Assembly: GCA_947169155.1 (NCBI GenBank)
Contig: CAMVON010000001.1
Coordinates: 124,001-188,000 of the forward strand
DNA from: an uncultured Clostridiaceae bacterium
Lineage (GTDB): Bacteria; Bacillota; Clostridia; TANB77; CAG-465
Direction: 5' to 3'
DNA length: 64,000 bases
This document shows positions 26,203 to 36,015 of the stretch, piece by piece. Position 1 is the stretch's first letter; every line of letters begins with the position of its first letter. A program made the position numbers and the translations under genes. The notes under the pieces are model-generated. The model did no database searches and was not told the DNA's origin. It worked only from the letters and a program-made list of their open reading frames with translations.

Positions 26203-27549
26203 ATGAAAAATGAAAAAGTTTTAATATGTTTAGAAAAGATGGGAATAGGTGGTGTTGAAACTGCTGTTTTAAACCAAGTCGCAGCTTTATCTAAACGTGG
26301 TGTAGATTGCGTAGTACTAGCTGAAAACGGAATATACTCATCTAAGGTCGTTGAAGTGGGAGCTAAATTTATAGATTTTAAATTTCCGCTTAGAAACTGT
26401 ATTGATGGGGATGTTGTTAAAGCATTAGTAAAAATTATTAAAGATGAAAATATTACGCAAGTGCATATAAATCAATTTCCATGTATGCAATATATGCTAT
26501 ATGCTTGTGCATTTACAAATGTTCCTTATGTTGCATATTTACATACTGGATATGATTTAATTGCTAGAGAAGATGATTTAAATATTTTTAACTGGTATTG
26601 TAAACAATATCCAATATTTAATGAACTATTTCCAATGTATTTTAGACATGCATCTAAAATTATATCAATTACACAATTTGCTAAAGATTATTGTGCAAAA
26701 AGATATGATATAGATTTAGATAATATTTTGGTATGTCCTAATAGTATAGATTTCTCTTTATTTGCTGAGGATAAGCATGTAAATACAAATGAAAAGATAT
26801 TTTTATCTATTGGTAGATTATCTAAAGATAAAGAAGAATCATTATTTAATACATTGCAATTATATAAAAGGCTTAAAGAAAGAGATAGTAGTTTTAAACT
26901 TCAAATAGCAGGTGATGGTGAAAGCAGAGAAGTTATAGAAAAGTATGTAGAGGATAATAATATTGAAGACTGTACTTTTTTAGGACAAATTAGTAATGTG
27001 CCTGAGGTTATGCATAAAGCTTTTATAGTAGCTGGAGTAGGTAGATGCATTATTGATGCTATTGCTTCAAAGACTCTTCCTTTGATAGTATCAAAAGAAT
27101 CAGTTAGAGATTTTGTTACTAAAAATAATCTTAATAAGTGCATTGAAGGAAATTTTTCAACAAGTGCTATAGATGCTAGAAATGTTGATGATATTATAGA
27201 AGATTTGTTACAAATTACTTGTGAAAGAGAACTAGAAATAGTTAACGAAAACTATAATCTTGCTAAAGAAAAGTTAGATATAAACAAGAACTTATTTATA
27301 CTTGATTCTAAAGAAGTTAAATATGATATAGAGGAGCTCTTAAATAGCTTTTTAAATATAAACCATTATATTGTAAAAAAAATGGATGAACAAACAGAAA
27401 GACTAGAGCACCTAGAAAAAGATAATAGTAAAATACCAGAGTATTTAAAACAAATTGATGATTTAAATGAAAAACTTCAAGCAATTTATGGAAGTAGAAC
27501 ATATAAAGTTTCTAAAAAGATTTCAAATCTTATAAATAGAAAAAAGTAA
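26203..27549 (+). CDS. GT4-type glycosyltransferase with C-terminal coiled coil
   Basis: 448 aa; the ATG at 26203 is 6 nt after AGGTG, preferred over the GTG at 26194 that forms part of that SD. GT-B fold: N-terminal domain with GIGGVETAVLNQV; C-terminal domain with LSIGRLSKDKEESLF and IAGDGESREVIEKYV. The usual E-x7-E acceptor loop is altered to GVGRCIIDAIAS. The last 60 residues form a coiled coil ending YGSRTYKVSKKIS, a tail seen on glycosyltransferases of large surface-polymer clusters. Sugar specificity unknown. Confidence 0.87.
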   Translation: MKNEKVLICLEKMGIGGVETAVLNQVAALSKRGVDCVVLAENGIYSSKVVEVGAKFIDFKFPLRNCIDGDVVKALVKIIKDENITQVHINQFPCMQYMLYACAFTNVPYVAYLHTGYDLIAREDDLNIFNWYCKQYPIFNELFPMYFRHASKIISITQFAKDYCAKRYDIDLDNILVCPNSIDFSLFAEDKHVNTNEKIFLSIGRLSKDKEESLFNTLQLYKRLKERDSSFKLQIAGDGESREVIEKYVEDNNIEDCTFLGQISNVPEVMHKAFIVAGVGRCIIDAIASKTLPLIVSKESVRDFVTKNNLNKCIEGNFSTSAIDARNVDDIIEDLLQITCERELEIVNENYNLAKEKLDINKNLFILDSKEVKYDIEELLNSFLNINHYIVKKMDEQTERLEHLEKDNSKIPEYLKQIDDLNEKLQAIYGSRTYKVSKKISNLINRKK

Positions 27550-27567
27550 GTAAAGGAGTATGATAAT

Positions 27568-29796
27568 ATGAGCGAAATTGATTTTTTTGATTTTACAAAA
27601 GAACCAGGAAAAGAACTAAAGGGACCTTTAAATGTAAAAATAGATAAACCAAGAGTAAGTATTATAACAGGTTTTTATAATGTAGAAGAAAAATTAATTA
27701 TGCAAACTGCTAATTCTATTTTTAATCAAACATTTCCTTATTGGGAATGGATTATAGTAGATGATTGCTCAAAAGATGAATATAAGAAAATATTAGAAAA
27801 ACTTGAAGCAATGGATGGTAGAATAAAAGTAGTTCATAATGAAAAAAATATGAAACTTCCAAAAACTAGAGACATAGGAATAAGCCATGCCTCATCAGAT
27901 TTCATATATATACTTGATGGTGATGATTTAATAGAAAATACAGCAATAGAAACTGCATATTTTGCTGCAATGACTCATCCTGAGGTTACTTGGGTTTATT
28001 CAGATTCTGTTGGCTTTGAAGGTGAGGAATACTTATGGAAACACCCATTTGATACTAACCAAGAGAAAAAAGAAAATATGCTTTGCTGTAATTCTTTAAT
28101 AAGAAAACAAGCTATATTAGATGTTGGTGGATATTCTAATGTGCCAAAGGATGTATATGAAGATTGGCATTTATGGTTAAGACTTATTGCAAATGGTGCT
28201 AAACCATTAAGAATGTCACACTATGCTTTCTGGTATAGAAGACATAAAAATGGTGTGCTAAGTGGAATTAATTCGGATAAAGCTAAAAAGAAAAAAGCTT
28301 TAAAAGAAATAGAAAGAATAGGAAAAAGCATTACTAAAAAAGCTAATGCAATTCAATATCCTAATTCAGACTATTATCCAGATTATTCTTCACATCCAAA
28401 AGATTTCGAGTTTGATGCACCATATATTCAAAAAGAGAAAAATAACAAGAGAATACTTTGTATTTTCCCTTGGCTAACTTTAGGTGGAGCAGATAAATAC
28501 AATTTAAACTTGTTAGAAAAATTATATGAAGAAGGATATGAGACAACTATTGTTACTACAGTTCCATCAGAATATGTATGGAGACCTAGATTTGAAAAAT
28601 ATGCTACAGAAATATTTGATCTTACTACATTTCTAGACAAACCAGATTGGGCAGGATTTATTAGTTATTTAATTAAATCTAGAAATATAGATTTAACATT
28701 TGTTAGTAATTCAACTTATGGATACTATTTAGTACCTTGGTTAAAATTACAATATCCTCAAATTCCAATTATAGATTATATTCATATGGAAGAATGGCAT
28801 TGGAGAGATGGTGGTTTCCCTAGAGATTCAATTGCTGTAGATAAATATATAGATTATACTTATACATGTTCTAGATATCTAATAGATATTATGAAAGAGA
28901 AGATGAATAAGAAAAATGATAAGATGGATGTTGTATACATTGGAACTGATGAAGAACAATTTAATCCTGATGTAGTAGGTAGTCCTGATGATGAAGAATT
29001 AAAGAAACTTGAAGGAAAGAAAAAAGTATTATTTGCATGTAGAATAGCTGAACAAAAAAGACCTATTCTTATGATTAAGATACTTAAAAAGATATGCGAT
29101 AAAAGAAAAGATATTGGCTTTGTAGTTGTTGGTGATGGAAATATGTTACCTACAGTAAAAGAGCTTGCATATCAATATAATATTGAAGAAAATGTTGCTT
29201 TCCTTGGAGTTAAGAAAGATGTTAGACCATATTATAAAATATGTGATGCAACATTAATTTGTTCAATGATAGAGGGGCTTGCATTAACTACTTATGAGTC
29301 TTTAGCTATGAATACACCTGTTATTACTGCAGATGTTGGGGGACAAAAAGAGTTAGTAAATGAAGAAGTAGGTAGAATAGTAAAACTATATCAAGATCCA
29401 AATACAGATATTAACAATTATGATTATTCAGATGAAGAAATAGATGCTTATGTTGAAGCAATCGAAGATGTGATTGATAATAATGATAAGTATAAAAAGA
29501 ATTGTAGAGAAAGAATTCTTCGTGGATTTACTATTAAAAATATGCAAGAGAATATGTTATCAATTATAAAAAATAAAATTGAAGAAGGTACTAATATATC
29601 ATATGATGATATCAAAGCAGATTATAATATGGCTGAAAGAATGCTTGTATTATATAACGAGGCTACTAGAGAAGAATATGATAATCCAGATGATGATGAT
29701 ATACCTTTAAAACAAAAAATTGGTAATGTTATGTGGAAATATAAATTTTACAGAGATATGATATATTTTGTAAAAAGAACTAAAGGTGACGTATGA
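27568..29796 (+). CDS. Two-domain glycosyltransferase (GT2 + GT4)
   Basis: 742 aa with two catalytic modules. Residues about 25-250 are GT2: VSIITGFYNVEEKL, IVDDCSKDEYKK, and the metal-binding YILDGDDLIE. Residues about 290-690 are GT4: FPWLTLGGADKYNLNLLEKL, ACRIAEQKRPILMIK, VVGDGNMLPTVKEL and an intact E-x7-E loop in EGLALTTYESLA. One chain could add two successive sugars to a lipid-linked chain. GGAG SD. The stop overlaps the next ATG by 4 nt (ATGA). Confidence 0.92.
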   Translation: MSEIDFFDFTKEPGKELKGPLNVKIDKPRVSIITGFYNVEEKLIMQTANSIFNQTFPYWEWIIVDDCSKDEYKKILEKLEAMDGRIKVVHNEKNMKLPKTRDIGISHASSDFIYILDGDDLIENTAIETAYFAAMTHPEVTWVYSDSVGFEGEEYLWKHPFDTNQEKKENMLCCNSLIRKQAILDVGGYSNVPKDVYEDWHLWLRLIANGAKPLRMSHYAFWYRRHKNGVLSGINSDKAKKKKALKEIERIGKSITKKANAIQYPNSDYYPDYSSHPKDFEFDAPYIQKEKNNKRILCIFPWLTLGGADKYNLNLLEKLYEEGYETTIVTTVPSEYVWRPRFEKYATEIFDLTTFLDKPDWAGFISYLIKSRNIDLTFVSNSTYGYYLVPWLKLQYPQIPIIDYIHMEEWHWRDGGFPRDSIAVDKYIDYTYTCSRYLIDIMKEKMNKKNDKMDVVYIGTDEEQFNPDVVGSPDDEELKKLEGKKKVLFACRIAEQKRPILMIKILKKICDKRKDIGFVVVGDGNMLPTVKELAYQYNIEENVAFLGVKKDVRPYYKICDATLICSMIEGLALTTYESLAMNTPVITADVGGQKELVNEEVGRIVKLYQDPNTDINNYDYSDEEIDAYVEAIEDVIDNNDKYKKNCRERILRGFTIKNMQENMLSIIKNKIEEGTNISYDDIKADYNMAERMLVLYNEATREEYDNPDDDDIPLKQKIGNVMWKYKFYRDMIYFVKRTKGDV

Positions 29797-31526
29797 TTAA
29801 AATAACTTTTTTTAACAATGAAGATAAATATGTAAATCAATTTAAAAAAATGGAAAACGTAGATGTCTTATATGCAGATATACGTGAAATGGAATCAAAA
29901 GCAAAAATAGAAAAAGATAATTCTCTTTATGAGGATTATCTTAGACTATTATATGCCAAAGATAATGAAGGTTTATTAGTATTTAATAAATGTGAACTAG
30001 TTGGAGATTTAAGACAAGTATTAAAAAATGATTTCTTTATGGGATTTGATACGGAAAACTCAGTATCTACTGAATTAATATATGTAAAAGAAAAAAATAA
30101 TGAAATTATTTCTAAAGCAATTGATATTATTGAAAAAAATAACAATATAGATAATATTACAGAAGTATTTTCTAAAGCTGTAGGAGTTAACTTGTCTAAA
30201 ATATTCAATAGTTTAGTAAAAGTAGATAATAATTCATTTATTTATCCATATGATTATTTCTTCCCATTAGACTATGAAAAACATGGTAAGAGATTTTCAG
30301 AGAATACAAAACTTGTTGTATATAAAAATATACCTATGGATAAAAAAGTTAAAAGAAAGCTAGATTCTTTCAAGAAATTTGGCGGAGCTGCTACTGTATA
30401 TTTTAACTCTATGATTGATACATTAAGAGTAAATGTTGGTAGAAAAAAATATAATTTTATGCTAAAAGTTGGAATTGCTGCAGATAAAAAAGCTGCTAAA
30501 GAGCAACTTGAAGAAACTATAAATATATTGAGCAAATATGAAAAAAATATAGATTATATTATTATCCATAATCCAAATTGGATGGGGGTAACATCTGCAA
30601 CTAAAGAATTATTTACAAACCTAGTTCCTCTTCAAGAATTAAATTCAAACAAAGAGGTAGAAATAGTTGCAAAAAAAATACTTGAACTAAATCCAAAGCA
30701 AATTGTATTTAGTGCTTTTGTAGATGGTTGGGACAAGCTTGCAAGATATATAAGAAAAAGCAATCCAAATATTAAACTAAAAAGTTTCTGGCATGGTTCT
30801 CATTCACAAGTTGTTGATGAAATAAATTGGAGAACAAATACATATGTTATTAATCTTCATAAAGAAGGCATAATTGATGTTATGGGAACATGTAAAGAAA
30901 GCTTATTAAATTTTTATTTATCTCAAGGATATAAAGCTGCATTTTTAAAGAATACAGTTAGATTAGATGAAGATTTGTTAGAAGAAGTTAAAAAATCAAA
31001 TGATGAAAATAAAGATAATAAAGAGAATAAAATAAAAATTGGTCTTTATGCGGCAGGACTTGATTGGAGAAAAAATATGTATACTCAAATGGCTGCTGCG
31101 TCTTTATATAAAGATGCAATTATAGATTCACTACCTTTAAGTTATGAATCAGAAATATTTATGTCTAAATTTAAAATTGGACTTGAAGGTCAAAGAAAAG
31201 GTGTACCAAGAGCAGAACTTTTAAAGAGAATGGCTAAAAATGATATTAATTTATATGTAACATTTTCTGAATGTGCTCCAATGCTTCCAATTGAATCAAT
31301 GGAAGTAGGTACTTTATGTGTTAGTGGTAATAATCATCACTATTTTAAAAATACACCGCTTGAGGAATATTTAATTGTAAATAGAGAAGATGATGTTATA
31401 GCTATTAAAGAAAAAGTAGACTATGCACTTGAAAATAAAGAAAAAATCTTTGAATTATATAAAGCTTGGAAAGAAGAATATGATAAATCTTCTCTTCAAA
31501 GTGTAAAAGATTTTTTAGATATGTAA
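29793..31526 (+). CDS. Degenerate GT32-like domain fused to a GT-B glycosyltransferase domain
   Basis: 577 aa. Residues 1-180 line up with the intact GT32 protein at 35234: DYLRLL (48-53) with DYARL, FFMGFDTE (81-88) with VFLGVEDS, YPYDYFFPL (151-159) with YPRDYFYPL, and FSEN (168-171) with FSEN. The catalytic FDTD of GT32 is replaced by FNKC (64-67), so the sugar-nucleotide/metal site is lost. Residues about 220-577 are GT-B-like and paralogous to the next gene: FWHGSHS (about 332), GLYAAGLDWRKN, ECAPMLPIE (E-x7-E), and NHHYF. It is probably a one-active-site transferase with a binding or scaffolding GT32 remnant. ATGA overlap with the upstream gene. Confidence 0.78.
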   Translation: MIKITFFNNEDKYVNQFKKMENVDVLYADIREMESKAKIEKDNSLYEDYLRLLYAKDNEGLLVFNKCELVGDLRQVLKNDFFMGFDTENSVSTELIYVKEKNNEIISKAIDIIEKNNNIDNITEVFSKAVGVNLSKIFNSLVKVDNNSFIYPYDYFFPLDYEKHGKRFSENTKLVVYKNIPMDKKVKRKLDSFKKFGGAATVYFNSMIDTLRVNVGRKKYNFMLKVGIAADKKAAKEQLEETINILSKYEKNIDYIIIHNPNWMGVTSATKELFTNLVPLQELNSNKEVEIVAKKILELNPKQIVFSAFVDGWDKLARYIRKSNPNIKLKSFWHGSHSQVVDEINWRTNTYVINLHKEGIIDVMGTCKESLLNFYLSQGYKAAFLKNTVRLDEDLLEEVKKSNDENKDNKENKIKIGLYAAGLDWRKNMYTQMAAASLYKDAIIDSLPLSYESEIFMSKFKIGLEGQRKGVPRAELLKRMAKNDINLYVTFSECAPMLPIESMEVGTLCVSGNNHHYFKNTPLEEYLIVNREDDVIAIKEKVDYALENKEKIFELYKAWKEEYDKSSLQSVKDFLDM

Positions 31527-31541
31527 AGCGAGGAAGATTCT

Positions 31542-32597
31542 ATGTCTAGACATGTGGAAAAAATTAAAAAAATAGTATTTAAAGGTGGAGAAGACAAAAA
31601 TGACAAAATACGTATTTTAGATACTATTTTTTCATATAAAGATAAAGATATATTGGCTATATATAATCCTGAAAGTATAGGAATTATGAATTCAACAAAA
31701 GATATGTTTGAAAATACTTTAGGGATTAAAGAGATATATAATGTTCAATTAGCTCAACAGATAGCTCAAGCTATAGTAGATTCAAACATTAAACAAGTAG
31801 TATTTAGCTCAATAGCTTTTGGTTGGAAAGCAATAGCAGAAGAATTAAATATTTTAAATCCAGATATAAAAATAAAGTTCTTTTGGCATGGATCACATTC
31901 TATGTTAGTTCAAAGAGATGAACCTTATTTCTTTTATTCAATTATTGAATTATTAGATAGAGGAATTGCTCATTCTATTGGATTTGCTAAAGAGAGTATG
32001 GCTCAGTTTTATAAGATTAAAGGATATAATTCATTTTTTGTACCAAATACATTAAAGGGTTTAAAATCTGATACAAAATATGAAAAAATTGATGGAGTTA
32101 ATAAAATAGGATTATATTCTGCTGGAAGTAGATGGGAAAAGAATACATATAATCAACTTAGTGCTACTTCTTTGATTGAAAATGCTTTAGTAGATTTGAG
32201 CCCATCTAGTGAACTTTCAAATAGCTTTTGTGATATGATGAACATAAATTTAGTTGATAGAAATCTAAAATATATGAAACGTCAAGATTTGCTTGATAGA
32301 ATGGCAAATAATGATGTTAATTTATATGTTACATTTACAGAATGCTCACCTGTTTTACCTTTAGAGAGCTTAGAATTAGGTGTACCATGTATTACTGGAG
32401 ATAACCATCATTATTTTAGAGGCTCAAAACTTTATGATTATCTTGTAGTTCATAGTGAAGATGATATCAATGAAATTGCAGATAAAGCAAAAAAAGCAAT
32501 TGAAAATAGAGAAGAAATTATTTCACTATATAAAAAATGGAAAGTCGAATACGATGAGTTTGTAAAACAAAAACTTGAAGAATTTATCGTAAGTTAG
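31542..32597 (+). CDS. GT-B glycosyltransferase, paralogue of the preceding C-terminal domain
   Basis: 351 aa, matching the C-terminal part of the preceding protein along its length: FWHGSHS (about residue 114), GLYSAGSRWEKNTY, ECSPVLPLE (E-x7-E), DNHHYFRG. The N-terminal GT32-like part is absent. It is either a duplicate that lost it or the ancestral form. GAGGA SD, 15 bp after the fusion gene. The two may act as a heteromeric or sequential pair. Donor and acceptor unknown. Confidence 0.82.
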   Translation: MSRHVEKIKKIVFKGGEDKNDKIRILDTIFSYKDKDILAIYNPESIGIMNSTKDMFENTLGIKEIYNVQLAQQIAQAIVDSNIKQVVFSSIAFGWKAIAEELNILNPDIKIKFFWHGSHSMLVQRDEPYFFYSIIELLDRGIAHSIGFAKESMAQFYKIKGYNSFFVPNTLKGLKSDTKYEKIDGVNKIGLYSAGSRWEKNTYNQLSATSLIENALVDLSPSSELSNSFCDMMNINLVDRNLKYMKRQDLLDRMANNDVNLYVTFTECSPVLPLESLELGVPCITGDNHHYFRGSKLYDYLVVHSEDDINEIADKAKKAIENREEIISLYKKWKVEYDEFVKQKLEEFIVS

Positions 32598-32605
32598 GAG
32601 TAAAT

Positions 32606-33640
32606 ATGGATAATATATATTTATCTGTCATAATTCCTGTATATAATACAGAAAAGTATTTAAAAAAATGTATAGATTCTGTGATTGCTGCTGCAAATAT
32701 TGCAGATAAAGAAGTTGAAATTATAGTAATAAATGATGGCTCAAAAGGAAATTGTGATGAAATTATACAAAACTATTTAAACAAAGATAATATCATTTAT
32801 ATAAAACAAGAAAACAAGGGTAGAGGAGCTACAAGAAATGTTGGAATAGAAAAAGTTAGAGGAGAATATATTACCTTTGTTGATTCAGATGACTATATTG
32901 ATCCTAATATGTATAAAGATATGCTATTAAGACAGGCAGATATAGTTGTTTGTGATCTTGAATCTGTAAATGAGAATGGTGAAAAATTACTTTTAATACC
33001 AGGTAAAAATGAAAAAGTTGAAGATAGTTTTTGGAGTGTATATGATGTCATGATGATGCCTTCATGTGTAAATAAGATATTTAAAAAATCTCTATTTGTA
33101 GATGTTTCATTTCCAGAAAATATCAATTATGAAGATTTAGCTACTATTCCAGAAATAATGCTTAAAGCAAATAAAGTAGATTATATAGATACTGTATATT
33201 ACTATTATGTTCAAAATAATGATTCAATAATGAATCAAGAATATAATATAGAAAAATTAAATATTTTAGAAGCGTTAAAAATTGTCTTTTCTAGAATAGA
33301 TAAATTAGATGTGTCTAATAAGATAAAGGATAAGGCTAAATATACTTTATTTACTAGAAGATACTATGAGGAAGTACTAGAAAAAATAGCTTTATCTTCA
33401 AACAAAGAAGAACTAATTAAAGAATTTATTAATAAAGCTAAAACACTTATTGAACAAATGGAGGATAATGAATTCTTTAAGAAAGATATTTCTTCTAATG
33501 GAATTATAAAGAAATATTTTAATTATAAATTATTTAATTATATTAAAACAAACAATGTAGATAAGATTTTGAGTCTTTTAAAGATTAAAAATTATTATAG
33601 ATTAATTTCAATAATTTATAGTTCTAAAGGGTTAAGATAA
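32606..33640 (+). CDS. GT2 family glycosyltransferase
   Basis: 344 aa. GT-A domain with SVIIPVYNTEKYLKKCIDSV, VINDGSKGNCDE, KGRGATRNVGIE, and the DxD region VDSDDYIDPNMY, then the conserved PSCVNKIFKKSLF and PENINYEDLATI acceptor segments. The helical C-terminus (after about 215) is poorly conserved. SD TAGGAG overlaps the end of the upstream gene. It belongs to the WcaA/EpsJ-like group of polymer chain-extending enzymes. Confidence 0.9.
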   Translation: MDNIYLSVIIPVYNTEKYLKKCIDSVIAAANIADKEVEIIVINDGSKGNCDEIIQNYLNKDNIIYIKQENKGRGATRNVGIEKVRGEYITFVDSDDYIDPNMYKDMLLRQADIVVCDLESVNENGEKLLLIPGKNEKVEDSFWSVYDVMMMPSCVNKIFKKSLFVDVSFPENINYEDLATIPEIMLKANKVDYIDTVYYYYVQNNDSIMNQEYNIEKLNILEALKIVFSRIDKLDVSNKIKDKAKYTLFTRRYYEEVLEKIALSSNKEELIKEFINKAKTLIEQMEDNEFFKKDISSNGIIKKYFNYKLFNYIKTNNVDKILSLLKIKNYYRLISIIYSSKGLR

Positions 33641-33760
33641 ATATAGAAATATATAAGGAATAAAAGTTACTAAAATTCAAATTAATAATATTTGCAACAT
33701 TTGTAGCATTAATCGAATGTTTAAATATATCAAAAAACAAAGAAATATTAGGAGGAAAAA

Positions 33761-34825
33761 ATGGAAAAAATAGCAGTACTAATACCATGTTATAATGAAG
33801 AATTAACTATAGAAAAAGTTATAAAAGATTTTAAAAAAGAATTACCACAAGCAGATATATATGTTTATGATAATAATTCAAAAGATAAAACATATGAAAT
33901 AGCAAAAGCTGCTGGCGCAATTGTAAGAAGAGAAAATAGACAAGGTAAAGGAAATGTAGTAAGATCAATGTTTAGAGACATTGAAGCAGATTTATACGTA
34001 ATGGTTGATGGAGATGATACATATCCTGCAGAATTTGTTCATGAGCTTATTAAGCCTGTAAGAGAAGGAAAAGCAGATATGGCTATTGGAGATAGATTAT
34101 CTAATGGAACATATCATCAAGAAATTAAAAAGAATTTCCATGAGTTTGGAAATAATCTTGTAAGAAAAGCAATCAATGTTTTATTCAAAAATAATCTTAA
34201 AGATATCATGACAGGATATAGAGTATTTAACAGAATGTTTGTTAAAAATATGCCAGTTATGAGTCCTAAGTTTGAACTTGAGACTGAGATGACTCTATTT
34301 GCTCTAGATAAGAAATTTAGAATTTTAGAAATTCCAATTGTATTTAGAGAAAGACCAGAAGGAAGTGAATCAAAAATTGATACAGTTTCTGATGGAATTA
34401 AAGTTATTAAAACTATTATTAAAATGTTTAAAGATCATAAACCTTTCGCATTTTTTGGTATTATATTTGCAGTTTTATTTATTATTGGATTACTAGTTGG
34501 AATACCTGTTATAGTTGAATTTTGTAAGACTAAAACTATAACTAAAATTCCATCTGCAATACTTGCAACAGGTATTATGACTTTAGCAGTAATATTTGGA
34601 CAATGTGGTGTTATATTACAAACTATTGTTAAACAACATAGAGAGAACTATGAACTTAATCTATTAAGATATTCACAAATAGAAAAGTATCTTAATAGTA
34701 AAGTTGAAGATAAAGAAGAAGTAAAAGTTGTTAAAGAAGAAAACAATAAATCAAAAGAAAAAGGAAAACAAAAAAATGAAAAAAAATCAAAAAATAATGG
34801 AAAAGGTAAAAAAAGTTCTAAATAG
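33761..34825 (+). CDS. GT2 polyprenyl-phosphate sugar synthase (GtrB/DPM1-like) with Lys-rich tail
   Basis: 354 aa. Catalytic domain: AVLIPCYNEELTIEKVI, VYDNNSKDKT, RRENRQGKGNVVRSMF, MVDGDDTYPAEFV, and DIMTGYRVFNRMFV. Two C-terminal helices follow (about 227-250, 266-288), then a cytoplasmic tail that becomes almost pure Lys/Asn/Glu/Ser after residue 310. The upstream 120 bp have no terminator or clear promoter. The downstream gtrA gene begins inside its 3' end. It likely makes undecaprenyl-phosphate-sugar for use outside the membrane. Confidence 0.91.
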   Translation: MEKIAVLIPCYNEELTIEKVIKDFKKELPQADIYVYDNNSKDKTYEIAKAAGAIVRRENRQGKGNVVRSMFRDIEADLYVMVDGDDTYPAEFVHELIKPVREGKADMAIGDRLSNGTYHQEIKKNFHEFGNNLVRKAINVLFKNNLKDIMTGYRVFNRMFVKNMPVMSPKFELETEMTLFALDKKFRILEIPIVFRERPEGSESKIDTVSDGIKVIKTIIKMFKDHKPFAFFGIIFAVLFIIGLLVGIPVIVEFCKTKTITKIPSAILATGIMTLAVIFGQCGVILQTIVKQHRENYELNLLRYSQIEKYLNSKVEDKEEVKVVKEENNKSKEKGKQKNEKKSKNNGKGKKSSK

Positions 34826-35213
34826 GGAAGTAATATTCTATTTAATATTTGGAGTATTATCTACTATTATAAATTTAGGCTCATTTTACATTTTAAATAC
34901 ACTTTTATCTGTAAATGAAAATTTAGCCAATTTTATTGCAATAATACTAGCTGTATTATTTGCATATTTTACTAATAAAGATTTAGTATTTCATTCAGAA
35001 GTTAAGACATTTAAAGATAAGATTATACAATTTTTAAAATTTATGTCAGGACGAGCATTCACTCTTGCAGTAGAGTTTTTTGGAGGGCTATTATTGTTTA
35101 AAATTCCTATTCCAAATATGATTACTAAGACATTTTTGACAGTTATTGTAGTTATTTTAAATTATTTTATTAGTAAATATTTTGCTTTTAATTCAAAATC
35201 TAAAGATAAATAG
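34776..35213 (+). CDS. GtrA-like flippase
   Basis: 145 aa, four helices, GtrA family, recognised by EVIFYLIFGVLSTIINLGSF and NFIAIILAVLFAYFTNKDLVFHS, plus the C-terminal NYFISKYFAF. These proteins are thought to flip polyprenyl-P-sugar to the outer face. I start at the ATG at 34776 (AAGGA 10 nt upstream), 50 nt inside the upstream GT2. Another ATG at 34797 is possible but lacks an SD, and the earlier in-frame TTG at 34728 is unlikely. Coupling to the GT2 fits a donor-maker/flippase pair. Confidence 0.88.
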   Translation: MKKNQKIMEKVKKVLNREVIFYLIFGVLSTIINLGSFYILNTLLSVNENLANFIAIILAVLFAYFTNKDLVFHSEVKTFKDKIIQFLKFMSGRAFTLAVEFFGGLLLFKIPIPNMITKTFLTVIVVILNYFISKYFAFNSKSKDK

Positions 35214-35233
35214 TTATATTAGGGGGTAATAAT

Positions 35234-36004
35234 ATGAATGATGAACCAGTAAAAATTATTCATTACTGTTGGTTTGGACCAAGAAAACTATCTAAAGTTG
35301 CAAAGAAATGTATTAAAACATGGTCAAAGTTTTTACCTGACTATGAAGTAAAGTTATGGACAGAATCAAATTTTGATTTTAACCAAAATGCATTTGTTAA
35401 ACAAGCTTATGAAAATAAGAAATGGGCTTTTGTAGCAGATTATGCAAGGCTTAAGGCTTTATCTGAGTATGGTGGAATATATTTTGATACAGATATAGAA
35501 GTAATTAAAGATATATCACATATTACTAAAAATGAAGTATTCTTAGGCGTTGAAGATTCTGGAAAAGTAAATGCGGCAGTTCTTGGTGCAAAAAGACCTC
35601 ACGAAAAATTTATAGATGATATGATTGCTGTTTATGATTCTTTAGAAAAATTTGATAAAGATAATATTTATGACATAACTATTCCAGCACTTATTACTAA
35701 GGAATTAGAAAAACATGGCTTTGACGAAAATTGTAAAGATATACAATACTTTTTTGATGGAGATGTAGTAGTTTATCCAAGAGACTATTTTTATCCATTA
35801 AGTTATGATTATCAAGATAATTTATTCTCAGAAAATACTTGTATGAAACACTTATATGATGCTACTTGGGCTTCAAAACCAGAAAAAATTACACTGTTTT
35901 TTAGAAGACACAATATGAAATTTATGGTTGGAATTGTATTTTCATGTGTAAATATTAAGAATAGAATAAAGAGATTTTTCAAAGGTGAAAAAGAAGATAA
36001 ATAG
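35234..36004 (+). CDS. GT32-family glycosyltransferase (OCH1/capsule type)
   Basis: 256 aa. Canonical GT32: KIIHYCWFGPRKLSKVAKKCIKTW at the start, WAFVADYARLKALSEYGGIYFDTDIEV with the metal-binding DTD at 85-87, VFLGVED, and the C-terminal VVYPRDYFYPL and HLYDATW. Transfers a hexose to a growing surface glycan. A basic amphipathic C-terminus may hold it at the membrane. AGGGGG SD. It serves as the intact comparator for the degenerate domain at 29793. Confidence 0.93.
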   Translation: MNDEPVKIIHYCWFGPRKLSKVAKKCIKTWSKFLPDYEVKLWTESNFDFNQNAFVKQAYENKKWAFVADYARLKALSEYGGIYFDTDIEVIKDISHITKNEVFLGVEDSGKVNAAVLGAKRPHEKFIDDMIAVYDSLEKFDKDNIYDITIPALITKELEKHGFDENCKDIQYFFDGDVVVYPRDYFYPLSYDYQDNLFSENTCMKHLYDATWASKPEKITLFFRRHNMKFMVGIVFSCVNIKNRIKRFFKGEKEDK

Positions 36005-36015
36005 GAGAGATATAT

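Noticed and set aside
33641-33760. Short hydrophobic frame (LLKFKLIIFATFVALIECL) in the 120-bp gap before the GtrB-like gene
   Set aside because: No start codon or SD, runs into the next gene in another frame. Possibly a remnant of a lost gene, but too short to support. No promoter or terminator found in the gap.
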